From Liopterus haemorrhoidalis (Eukaryota > Arthropoda > Insecta > Coleoptera > Dytiscidae): a stretch of 64,000 nucleotides of DNA. Below are positions 45,230 to 54,362 of the stretch, one piece after another. Location of the stretch: the NCBI GenBank assembly GCA_963971575.1, contig OZ020618.1, positions 5,520,501 to 5,584,500 on the forward strand, given 5' to 3'. Position numbers and translations under genes: made by a program. Each line of letters begins with the position of its first letter. Positions within the stretch are counted from its first letter, which is position 1. The notes under the pieces were generated by a model, which saw only the letters and a program-made list of their open reading frames with translations, was not told where the DNA came from and did no database searches.

Positions 45230-45375
45230 TTTAAAAATTTGCAATTATGAATATGGCTGTAATGGTTGCAATTTGGAGCAAAACAATACACTATTATGCA
45301 TTTTGAAACAAAATATTAATGATTACTTAGTTTTAATGAAATAAATACTAAAGATATTTCGTTTTATTCATCCCC
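45230..45375 (+). repeat. Duplicated Cys-containing segment, copy 1
   Basis: About 145 bp are shared with 46735-46880. The shared part holds an identical-length open frame: here KICNYEYGCNGCNLEQNNTL and then LCILKQNINDYLVLMK before TAA, directly followed by an AATAAA. Both copies are open with no indels, but most differences change the amino acid. It could be a duplicated last exon or simply a young non-coding repeat. Confidence 0.4.
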
Positions 45376-46035
45376 CTGGAAAAATGTTTTTTTTTTATAT
45401 TTTTAAATCTTAATATTATTAATTTTTATTTAATAATAATAATAACCCATTTATTATAATTCCAAAGCCATAAGGATGTTAAAATTCTTAATTCGTTTTT
45501 AATTTAAATTGTTAAATCTTAACAGCTTGTTTGTTTTTATACGCTTCTCTCAATTAGACTGCGCTCTAACTTTTCGGGCACGCAACTATTTTGTCCCAGA
45601 CACTACCTGCATCTTTATGTAAACTCCCCTTGCATCGCACCGTAACGGATACCCTAGTTCTATATTATTCGTAAGAATACATTGGGACATTGTCCAAAGC
45701 TGTGAAATTAGCTAAACTAGGACACGGTAAGTGGAGTTTCTAGCCGAGAATGCGCCAATTACAGGAATGTAAATAATTTCACAGTATTTATATTTGTTTC
45801 ATTAGTTTAGAAAAAATGGTTGGTTTAGAGAATTTTTAAAATTACAAATCTTGAAACTTGAAAACTCCCAAAATTTTTAAAGTATAAAAAAGATCGATAC
45901 CCTGTAATTAATGAAAATTCACACATCATTTTTTCTGTAAATTCTCTATATTCTGTAAAAGCTTCATATTCATTTATGTTTCTGAATAGTAATAATAATA
46001 ATAATAATTAATAATAAGTAGAGCACGCATCTATT
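45376..46035. other. No recognised gene; weak inverted repeat
   Basis: AAACTCCCCTTGCATCGCAC (45620) and the inverse of ACACGGTAAGTGGAGTTT (45723-45740) form an imperfect inverted repeat that may mark a small element. An AAT-repeat tract lies at 45990-46010. Confidence 0.35.
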
Positions 46036-46038
46036 ATA

Positions 46039-46160
46039 CTAGCGTCGGCGAATCAACGCAGTTACGTCACACGAAGTAACAAACAATTGCATTGTTCCAG
46101 ACAATACAGTCGTTTGTTACGTCATGTGACGTAACTGCGCTGATTCGCCGACGCTAATAT
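46039..46160. mobile_element. Foldback MITE, copy 2
   Basis: Same family as 3952-4071: ends CTAGCGTCGGCGAATCAACG and inverse, with TATA at the left and right. It lies at the 5' side of a LINE fragment whose frame begins right after it. Confidence 0.75.
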
Positions 46161-46165
46161 ACCAT

Positions 46166-46519
46166 CTTAGACATGCCTATGGCATTGACCAAATATTAGT
46201 TATACCGTACGTTCCTTCTGACATAGAATCGGTGGTGAAAAATTCCAAGTGTCGTATTTATTGGAATTACTCCTTCTCCACCTCGAGGTTACTGACAGCC
46301 ACTAAGCCGGATATAACCCTTCTAGATATTGAGACCAAACAGATGTTTGTGATCGAATTCCCAAGTCCAGCTGAGAATAATATCTCTCTCAAGCAGGAGG
46401 AGAAGAGGTCCAAGTATATGGATCTCTTTTCCGAGCTTAGAAAACTGTATCCAGGCTATAAAGTTAAGCTTGTAGTCCTGATAGTTGGTGTTTTGGGTGG
46501 TATGAAAGCCTCACATTGA
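46166..46519 (+). pseudogene. LINE C-terminal domain fragment
   Basis: Open from the MITE boundary: HLRHAYGIDQILVIPYVPSD, then ATKPDITLLDIETKQMFVIE, KQEEKRSKYMDLFSELRKLY and KVKLVVLIVGVLGGMK before a stop. The order KPDI..D, (V/I)(I/D)..P, KY.dL..EL and GVLG is that of the C-terminal domain found after the reverse transcriptase in some R2-like or related non-LTR elements. Family assignment is inference. An 88-bp direct repeat of its end starts the next fragment at 46939. Confidence 0.55.
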
Positions 46520-46734
46520 AGGGAAATCATTCTTGTTCATACATTATGATTTAATATGTCATTTTTGCAGAACAATATTACTTTGCAGGTTAATTTTGAA
46601 AAATTTACGTTAATAATCGTTATTATGGCAAATAACATAGCAATAAATCTGTCTGCTATATCTAAATGGTTTGAATGAACAATATTTTGTTCTTATTTCA
46701 TTCATTATTATTTTTCATTTTCATCTTTCACAAA

Positions 46735-46880
46735 ATGCAAAAATTTGCAATTATGAATGTGGCTGTAATGGTTGTAATGTGGAGCAAAATAATACATCAT
46801 TATGCAGTATGAAACAAAATATTAATGATTACTTAGTTTTAATGAAATAAATACTAAATATATTTCGTTTTATTCATATT
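46735..46880 (+). repeat. Duplicated Cys-containing segment, copy 2
   Basis: Matches 45230-45375. Its open frame reads KICNYECGCNGCNVEQNNTS and then LCSMKQNINDYLVLMK before TAA. It lies in the 410-bp stretch between the two repeated LINE ends. Confidence 0.4.
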
Positions 46881-46938
46881 ATTTAAAAACGAAACCTATA
46901 AATATATCCTTATTTATATAGTAATATTATTAATCTGA

Positions 46939-47230
46939 AAGCTATATCCAGGATATAAAGTTAAGCTTGTAGTCCTGATAGTTGGTGTTTTGGGTGGTAT
47001 GAAAGCCTCCTATCGAAGGGAAATCGAGTCCATTCCGGCCTGCAGATCTTCTGCCACCTCTTTGAGCTGCAGGATACAGAAAGCATTGTCACTTGGTCTG
47101 CATATCTCCAGGTTATGGGATGCAGTCGTGTGTATTTAGCTCCAATAGTCTCTAGTATGACACGGCGCAAAAGGTTGCTGAAGTTTGCGATTAGTGGAAA
47201 CTTCTCAAGACCTGACAAACCCCAAAGATA
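46939..47230 (+). pseudogene. LINE C-terminal end, repeated
   Basis: Repeats the last 88 bp of the fragment ending at 46519 (KLYPGYKVKLVVLIVGVLGG) and continues beyond where that copy diverges: YRREIESIPACRSSATSLSC and QKALSLGLHISRLWDAVVCI, stop at 47137-47139. This is the true C-terminus of that LINE family. Confidence 0.55.
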
Positions 47231-47804
47231 ATATTAAATACCACCACTGTTCTTATATTATACTGAAAAGTCCCTTCAAATTTCTTTTTCGAATGACGGT
47301 CTTTTGCGTCTTTTTAAAATATATGGGCCATAATTATTGTAACTGTCTCATTCTCTAAGTGAACTGGGTCGTGTTAGTGACATTCGGATTCACGTTTGTA
47401 AGTCAGGGTCAGATTGGTTAATATTTTAATTTTATTACAAATTATGAAATTTGTACGCAGTCGAAATAAAAATGGCTATTATGATTTAATGCATTTGGTG
47501 TTTGACATAACACATTCTCTAAGGTCTCGTAACAATAAAATGGCTTTGCTATGTCATATTTTGCCGCAACGCGCATAGGATGCTGATTTAGCTATTATAT
47601 CGCTATATATCACTATCCATATAAACTAAATGAAGAAATAAATTTAGAAATCTGAAAATAAATTGTTACTATTCGTATTTATTTTTAAACTATTTTAATT
47701 TTGCATCATTGATGGCTACGGTGACCATAAGTCTCTTATTATAGAGACCAGTCCTTTATTATAGGATGTTGTCCTTAAGATTAATTTATTTCTTAAAACC
47801 TACC
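47231..47804. other. No recognised content
   Basis: AT-rich spacer. Confidence 0.4.
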
Positions 47805-48575
47805 GAGTGCCTAATACCATTTATTTGGGTTTCCAAACATTTGCAGTATTTTTTTTTATATAGCAAGATTCATTAATATTTTTAAAATTGCGCCTACGGC
47901 TTCTATTGGTTATTTAAGTCATAAACTTCGCCCCTCTGATTTCGTATACATTCAAACATAGAATTAAATTATAATTTCAACACTTCCTAATGGTTATTAA
48001 ATTTACGCTTTTAAAAATTAAATGCAACATTAGCCAAAATATAACTAGAATTTTGACAAAATAATTTAAACAAAATAAAAATTCAAAAAAAAAAGAAAAA
48101 ATAAAAATTGACGGGAATTGAACAGTAGTTTGCAACTTACGAAGCGAGAACGTTACCACTAGACTACGGACGTTCACTCGTTTCCTGTGTTAAATAGCGG
48201 ATTAAATATTTTACATATTTTAGCTGACCATCTGGGCTACAGGGTTTGAGACAATTTTTTTTTTGCACAATTTTGGCAAAAATCGGGTCAAAATAATTTA
48301 TTTTACAAAAATAAAATTTTGATCGTTAATCCATGTACCAAGGGCTTTCATTTGATGAGCATATATTTGTTTATATTTTTAGGGGTATGTTTTTTAGATG
48401 TTTTAGTATTTTTCCTATGTGTGGGTCAAAGAGTTGTATAAGCATGCCAAATTTCGACTTTCTAGGTTTAGCTGTTTGGCTACAATTTTTACCGAACAGA
48501 CAGACAGACAAACGACAAAATGACGGTATAAGGGTTTTTTGGTCATACCTACAAAACCCAAAAAATGTGAAACGT
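47805..48575 (+). mobile_element. Modular tRNA-like element, copy D (head missing)
   Basis: Starts inside the first body (GAGTGCCTAATACCATTTAT), carries the tRNA-like module (48107-48180), a second body with a deletion before GATGAGCATATATTTG, and a complete tail ending in the ACCTACAAAACCC hairpin. Confidence 0.7.
48107..48180 (-). repeat. tRNA-like module of modular element D
   Basis: On the minus strand CGTAGTCTAGTGGTAACGTT is a good box A-like segment, and TGTTCAATTCCCG sits at the box B position. Different from A, B and C. Confidence 0.55.
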
Positions 48576-48656
48576 AATAGCCCCAACAAATTATAATTCA
48601 TTCCGTAGAAATTCACATAAAACCCTAAAAATTATTAAATTTGTGTGTAAATTTTC

Positions 48657-48911
48657 TCATAAATAATGTTTTTAAGCAATTCTATTCCTTATTTATTCAT
48701 TTTAATTGACTAAATTCCCTAATGAGCTTTATCAACGCCGACCATCTTGATTAGTAATGACGCGTATTTCTTACAGTGACATGTGCAATTTTTCTCCCTA
48801 TTTTTAGTGAATTAAAGTGGTAAAACTATAGAATAAAGTTCTAAAAGTGTGTCACATTATGGACTTAGATGTTTGGACTCCTTGGAAACCAAAATTGAGG
48901 CGAGTAGAAAG
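48657..48911 (+). other. Exon-like block, copy 2 (intact start exon)
   Basis: Homologous to 21061-21312. After a conserved leader (AATGAGCTTTATCAACGCCG, CCATCTTGATTAGTAATGAC) an ATG at 48859 opens 17 codons, MDLDVWTPWKPKLRRVE, plus two bases, ending at a donor GAAAG|GTAAAT. The gene it starts is not identifiable, and I find no downstream exon before the window's repeats resume. It may be a captured first exon, the 5' end of a cut-and-paste or rolling-circle element, or a recently duplicated gene start. Confidence 0.45.
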
Positions 48912-49122
48912 GTAAATATTTAATTTTTATTTTATTAATACAAGCCATTATTATGTAATCATGAAGGTAGATATAAAATTTTTCTGTGATATTTATTGGT
49001 GTATCTGTCCCAAAATAGTTGCTCCTAAGATTAAATCCAAGCCACATGATACCTAAAACTTCAAACATTTAAGTGGAGCAAAATTTATCTAAATTAGACC
49101 ATCAAAAAAAAATAAATAAAAA
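48912..49122. other. Putative intron side of the exon-like block, copy 2
   Basis: The first 60 bp resemble 21313-21370; the rest has no recognised content. Confidence 0.3.
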
Positions 49123-49410
49123 TTGATGTGAAGTGTGAATTTTCACACATTTCAGTGTTTCGCATGTATTTAGTAAGTGAATAATGATTATTTGGGATGC
49201 CAAAACAAATTTTATGTTCATATATATTTTTTTTTTTTTTTGTTTATTTTAATTCGAATGCCTAATACCATTATGTAGGTGTTATAAACATGCCAAATTT
49301 CAACTCTCTAGGTTTAGCTGTTTGGCTACAATTTTTACCGAACAGACAGACAGACAGACCACAAAATGACGGTATAAGGGTTTTTTGGTTATACCTACAA
49401 AATCCTAAAA
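49123..49410 (+). mobile_element. Modular element, internally deleted copy E
   Basis: The head (GTGTGAATTTTCACAC at 49134) joins directly to the GCCAAATTTCAACTCTCTAG tail and terminal hairpin. The tRNA-like module and both bodies are deleted, leaving about 290 bp. Confidence 0.7.
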
Positions 49411-49983
49411 ACGGTTAGGGATAAAAATCTGTGGTTTGAATTTTTTAAATTCTCCTACAGTCTGTTCCAAACGGTTAGACGGAACTAGATTTTGCAATCT
49501 AGTTACTTTCATCGTTTAAATCATGCTTTTCGGCCGTTTTGTTTAAGCTTTGTAAATCATACTTGCAACAAATATTTTTTGGTTAAGGTTAATATCATTT
49601 TAAAATGTCATTTTCTTTATATTTTGATTTTTTGTGTCATTCTTAATACAAATATCCCATTTATTTATTTTTTTGTCATTAAAATATGTAAGAAAATTAA
49701 TTTAAGTTTGACATATGTCATTCGTTTCCATGGTTTCATTGTTGGAATTTTAAATTTTGACATTCCAACGTGAAAAATGAAATAACCCAAGCAAGGTCCC
49801 TTTTCGTGACAACCTAAAAGAACCAAATTCCCATTTAGTTCCGCCTAACCGTTTGAAACAGACTGTACATCGTTTAGTCTTAACAAGAAAATAGGCTAAA
49901 ATAAACCAATTATTAAGTTTAGTACGGGCAGTAATCCAAAACTCATGAAAATGGCCTAAAATCATATACCACCATAAAACCAT
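49411..49983. repeat. Satellite-related repeat interrupted by a MITE
   Basis: GGGATAAAAATCTGTGGTTT (49417) and, beyond the MITE, ACGGGCAGTAATCCAAAACT (49923) match the 62755-62870 region of the 173-bp satellite zone. The intact order is restored when the MITE (49458-49865) is ignored, so the MITE inserted into a solitary copy. Confidence 0.65.
49458..49865. mobile_element. CAGTCTGTTCCAAACGG MITE, copy 4
   Basis: Full copy flanked by TA, oriented as copy 2, again with the open frame beginning MQSSYFHRLN. Confidence 0.85.
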
Positions 49984-50190
49984 ACCATCTGAGTCTCTTT
50001 TCTTGCACTTTCATAGACAATTCGCCTACTTTCAGTTGATTGCGAATATGTTCATTTGTGAACTTATCTCTCCTTGTTCGTCCTAGCATCCACCTCAGCA
50101 TTCTCATTTCAGACACGTTCAACTTCTTTTCCTGCGATTTCTTAACTGGCCAAGTCTCCGTCCCGTACAATAATGCTACGTCTGACATTT
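49984..50190 (-). pseudogene. LINE C-terminal fragment
   Basis: The minus strand encodes ALLYGTETWPVKKSQEKKLN, SEMRMLRWMLGRTRRDKF and LSMKVQEKRLRWYGF, a standard non-LTR ORF2 C-terminal signature (YG.ETW...E.RMLRWM.G..R.D). Truncated at both ends. Confidence 0.65.
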
Positions 50191-50845
50191 TTAAATGCTG
50201 CAGGTCACGTGATTAAAATTATCTATATTAAGTCTAACCTCTAAAAACAGAAGGCAATAAGAAGATTCATAAATCAATAACATCTAATCAAATACATCGA
50301 AAATTAATTAAATGAACAATTTCTGATGTTTACAAACAAGATGTGAAATTTTTACTTTCACTTGAACTAAATTGGTATTTAATTCGGATCATTTAATATC
50401 TAACTTAACCTAACCTTCTTGTGTAACATTGACAAAGACATTGGTATAGAACAAGTTCGTAAATTAACCATTAAAATGCTATGTTGAAACAGAATGTTCG
50501 TATTTATGATAATGAACTTAATATACTTCACGAAATTAAGAAGAAATACTGGTTCGGTTTTTTTCGTATCCACATAGGAAGTGAAAGTTTTGCCAATTAA
50601 TCGTTGTTTTAGAAAAAACTTATGTCATTTTCTAGAATTTTTATCACTTTTGGCGCCGGATGTTTCTTTTTAACAAGATGGGAATTGTGCAAACTGCGTT
50701 TATTAGTAATAAAATTTAATTAGTTAACGCATAGATCATGGGTTCAATATTTTTTTGACTTCCTAGTCTTATTTATTTTAGAATTTCTTTCACAGACTCT
50801 TTATTAGGGAAATAAATGTTCAAGGGTCAAATACCATGTGTATAG
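50191..50845. other. No recognised content
   Basis: AT-rich spacer. Confidence 0.4.
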
Positions 50846-51190
50846 TGTGAATTTTCACACATTTCAGGGTTTCACAGGTATTTAGTAACTGAATGATGAT
50901 TATTTGGGATGCCAAAACAAATTTTATGTCAAAATATTTTTTTATGCATTTTAATTCGAATGCCTAATACCATTATTTAAGTTTCTAAATATGTGCAGTA
51001 TTTTTTTTATATGCCAAGGTTCATTAAGATTTTGAAAATTGAGCCTATGGTTCCCGGGTTGCTTAAATCATAAGCCCCGCCCTCTGATTTCGTATACATT
51101 CAAACATAGAATTAAATTATAATTTCAACACTTCCCACTGGTTATTAAATTTACGCTTTTAAAAATTAAATGCAACATGTACCAAAATAT
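50846..51190 (+). mobile_element. Modular element, head fragment
   Basis: Head (GTGTGAATTTTCACAC at 50849) and first body to AATGCAACATGTACCAAAAT; truncated before the tRNA-like module. A Penelope-like tail follows at once. Confidence 0.65.
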
Positions 51191-51221
51191 ACATAATTCT
51201 ATATTTCTATATATCTTTGTA

Positions 51222-51310
51222 GCTCTGATGAAGATTTAAATTAAAATCGAAACGTTAGCGAAGTTAATAAATTTGTTTTTATTTTCTGACTGATCCGAAT
51301 CCCATTACCT
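51222..51310 (+). repeat. Penelope-like tail with hammerhead-like core, copy 1
   Basis: CTGATGAAGATTTAAATTAA followed by AATCGAAACGTTAGCGAAGT has the CUGAUGA and GAAAC boxes of a hammerhead ribozyme with a GATTT/AAATC stem between them. The pattern and the downstream GTTAATAAATTTGTTTTTAT resemble ends of Penelope-like retroelements. A near-identical inverse copy lies at 52989-53075. Confidence 0.5.
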
Positions 51311-51334
51311 TCAACTATAATTAAATAATTTTGT

Positions 51335-51410
51335 CTTCCAGCCCCCCCCCCCAAATTCCTGGGTGCACCACTGGTCAAAGCGTTGTATAATCATACCAAA
51401 TTTCAACGTT
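51335..51410 (+). repeat. Fragments of a hAT MITE end and of the modular tail
   Basis: CCCCCAAATTCCTGGGTGCA and CCACTGGTC match the right end of the MITE at 61459; GTCAAAGCGTTGTATAATCA matches the modular tail. Both are tiny remnants. Confidence 0.5.
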
Positions 51411-52485
51411 CTATGTTCTTTCTTATGATTAAATTAAGATAGTCTTCTGTATTTTGTAAAATATCTTATTTTAATATATTAATAAACTTACATTTGCTTC
51501 GGCAATAGAATTTAGACCAAATACAGCCGGATTAATTTGATTTTTTTTTTTTTTTTTTAATTTGAAGATAAAGGTTGTCGTATCCTACGTGTCCTTACAC
51601 CGTTCCGCTGTAATCGTCTGCCTCTCATTTGTGTTGACGATGCTCAGATATCTTCATTATTTCTTCTCTAATTATCATTTGGGTGGGACCCAAGTTGTAG
51701 TAATCTCGCTTAATTTCGAAATTTACATATTTAAAACTTTTAAATTATCATAAATCGAAAATTTAGCTTCCCGCTGTCTGCCAATTAGTAGTTGTCACTG
51801 TCTTATTATTTTAATAAATTACTGATGTTCTTTATAATTTTAAAATTGTTTATTCACAAAGAAATTGTATTTCGTAATATCTTTACAAATATAACAATTG
51901 TCACCTTTTTAATTATTATGTAACAAAATTCTATTCAAAATACGGAACTAATGTTTATAAATGCATTTAATATTTAGTACAATGCATCTTTGTAGTTTCA
52001 GGAAATGGATGAAATAATTGCATGAAAATATTTTTTATACTGTATTTAATTTATGTGAGAAGGGAAATTCTTTTTATACTAATAATAATTAAAATGGGGG
52101 ACGTAATTGTGAGACATTCTTTGGAAAGCCAGAAAAATTTTAGTGGACAACAAAGAAAAACGCTTTGTTGTCTACTAAAATTTTTACCATATTATGCCAT
52201 GTTTATATATATCGAAACATAACGAAGGAACTTAAAATAATAGTAATGTCGCCCCTTTATACGTCACTAGTAATCGCAAAAGGTAAATCAGTTACGCCTT
52301 CTTGAAAATTATTTGACAGATTCGAAGTCTGGACATTAACCCGGCTGTTAAAGACAAGTTTCACTCCAGTTTTAATTTTTTTAAATTTATTTTTTAAACG
52401 AGTTCGGTCCGGATAGTGTCCGAATACAGAGGCGTACTCAAAATGACTTCTGAACAAAAATAAATACAAAATCTTGGTTCCATGA
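51411..52485. other. No recognised gene
   Basis: AT-rich. Open frames at 51562-51753 and 52022-52222 are short, AT-driven and unidentifiable. Confidence 0.35.
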
Positions 52486-52673
52486 CAACTGGGGAAGACA
52501 ATTCGGGTCGTTCACAATTGGGGCTTTTCACAACTGGGGCCATTAACAACTGGGGCGATGGACAATTCAGGCCGTACACAATTGGGGCTTTTCACAATTG
52601 AGACTATTAGCAATTCGGGCCATTAACAAATCGGGCCGTTCACAATTGGGGCTTTTGACAACTGGGGCTATAA
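52486..52673 (+). repeat. 16-bp minisatellite, about 11-12 units
   Basis: Units such as CAATTGGGGCTTTTCA, CAACTGGGGCCATTAA, CAATTCGGGCCATTAA and CAACTGGGGCGATGGA follow each other at an exact 16-bp spacing. The constant part is CAAYTGGGGC; the last six bases vary, with TTTTCA and CATTAA alternating. A 16-bp period is not a codon multiple, so it is unlikely to be coding. Confidence 0.85.
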
Positions 52674-52988
52674 CTATAAGATCTAGAGTCTTCTTTTGTT
52701 TAAAATAAAAAATAATTATTTTACGAGTTGGATTAAGTAAATTTAAGTGTTCTTTTGAATAAATAAATAAAAAATGTATTTAATTTTAGAAGTAAATATT
52801 TTGTAACTAAATTTAACTAATATGAGTCAACTGGGAGAAAATCAGTTCCTTTTTGTTTGACTATTTGATTTTCCTAAACTTTTTTATGTATGATTGTATT
52901 TTTTTGTACATAAGTATTTTATGCACAAAAAAAAAATACTTGATTAGATGAGTTACGTCCGTAAGTTAGTAATTATAGTTGATAGATA
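52674..52988. other. No recognised content
   Basis: AT-rich spacer. Confidence 0.4.
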
Positions 52989-53075
52989 ATGGGATTCGGA
53001 CCAGTCAGAAAATAAAACAAATTTATTAACTTCGCTAACGTTTCGATTTTAATTTAAATCTTCATCAGAAGTATA
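52989..53075 (-). repeat. Penelope-like tail with hammerhead-like core, copy 2 (inverted)
   Basis: The minus strand repeats 51222-51310 almost exactly (CTGATGAAGATTTAAATTAA, GAAACGTTAGCGAAGTTAAT). The two copies face outward-inverted about 1.7 kb apart. Confidence 0.5.
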
Positions 53076-53089
53076 ATGACTTCAAAAAA

Positions 53090-53400
53090 AATACTGATAA
53101 AATAATGGTTTTTTAATTTTTTTTCATAATCTTCTCCCCAAAATTAGCTTAAAGCAATATTTTGGCTAAAATTGGAGTCAAAAAATTTTTGAACAAATTT
53201 CAAAATTTTAGTAGAAAAAAAATTTTGAATTTTGTTAGTAAATTGGTATACTTATATATTTTTAGCTTTAGATCACAAATATATGCTCACTTTTGAGTTA
53301 AGGTCTAAAATTTTGACATTTGCAGCGAGAAAATTAAAAAAAAAAACAGTCAATGCTCAGAAACAATAATGCTCAGAGCAGATGAAATGTTAGCCTGCCT
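53090..53400 (+). repeat. Dispersed repeat shared with 63105-63375
   Basis: About 280 bp match: CAAAATTAGCTTAAAGCAAT, TTTTGGCTAAAATTGGAGTC, AGATCACAAATATATGCTCA and ATTTTGACATTTGCAGC. Both copies end near GATGAAATGT(T/G)AGCCTGCC. Confidence 0.65.
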
Positions 53401-53454
53401 CCTTCTTTTTAACTATCTTCATAAACTAATACTTACTTCTTATCTATATCAGCA

Positions 53455-53605
53455 ATTCCCAAACTGTGCACCGCGGAAATATTCCAATATTCCTCCAATT
53501 GCTTTAGTTAAAACAATGGCCTAATTGTTTTGACTAGAGGCGCCGCAGAAAATTCTGATACATTAAGGGCGCCGGGAACCGAAAAGTTTGGGAACCACTA
53601 GTGTA
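53455..53605. mobile_element. hAT-like MITE remnant
   Basis: CAGCAATTCCCAAACTGTGC at the left and the inverse of AAAAGTTTGGGAACCACTAG at the right are typical hAT ends of the CAGTGGTTCCCAAACT type. No matching target duplication was found. Confidence 0.5.
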
Positions 53606-53927
53606 GCCTTTACCTGCACTAGCTGATATATTTTCAATCTTCCTTCCCGGATTTTATCATTAGATCTGTTCACAAAGTCGTTTGGAATGGTCAGTTATTA
53701 TCAGTCGTACGCACAAAGCTTATAGAAGTGCGTTAAAATTGCTCTGTGCTTACGACTGGCGATATTAAACAATAAGAAATAACCAATTTTGTTCACATTC
53801 ATCCTCGCGTAATCTACTTTTCATTTGTTCATATGTGGCGAAGTTTTTCTAGACAGACTTTAAAAGAAAAGACTACGAAGAAAAATTTGTTTTCAACCTT
53901 AGAATTAAAACCTAATTTTTCTTGGTA

Positions 53928-54362
53928 CAGTAATACCCCGTTACTCGACTGCCTCTTAACTCGACGTTTTCGCCACTCGACGTAAATGTCGAGAGTGAGA
54001 TCGAGTACCGATCACGTGATACATATTTTGGTAAACGAAGCAAAATGAACGCATGGCCAGCAGTTCGCGCCTAGATATCTTGACGACAACAACTCAGATT
54101 TAGTGCAGCTATGAACTTTTTATTTTTTGCTAAAATAAGTGATTCATATTTATAATTATGGGTCCAAAGGATAGAAATGCAAGCATAGCTAAAAGGAAAA
54201 CATATACATATATGTATTTCCTTATATGTATATGTATATGTATATATGTATGTACATATGATTCCCTTTATTTCTTATGGAGAAATTCGACTCGTCACTC
54301 GACGTAATCGCTACTCGACGCTTTTTCAGAACGAATTAACGTCGCGTGGCGGGGTATTACTG
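53928..54362 (+). mobile_element. pogo-like element, internally deleted
   Basis: Inverted ends CAGTAATACCCCG and CGGGGTATTACTG, flanked by TA, match the pogo/Tigger pattern. Both subterminal regions repeat CTCGACG motifs. An ATG at 54158 opens MGPKDRNASIAKRK, like the start of a CENP-B-type pogo transposase, then runs into a TATG microsatellite where the gene has been deleted. Confidence 0.75.

Noticed and set aside
52486..52673. Coding repeat domain
   Set aside because: The 16-bp period is not a multiple of three and no strand stays open across it.
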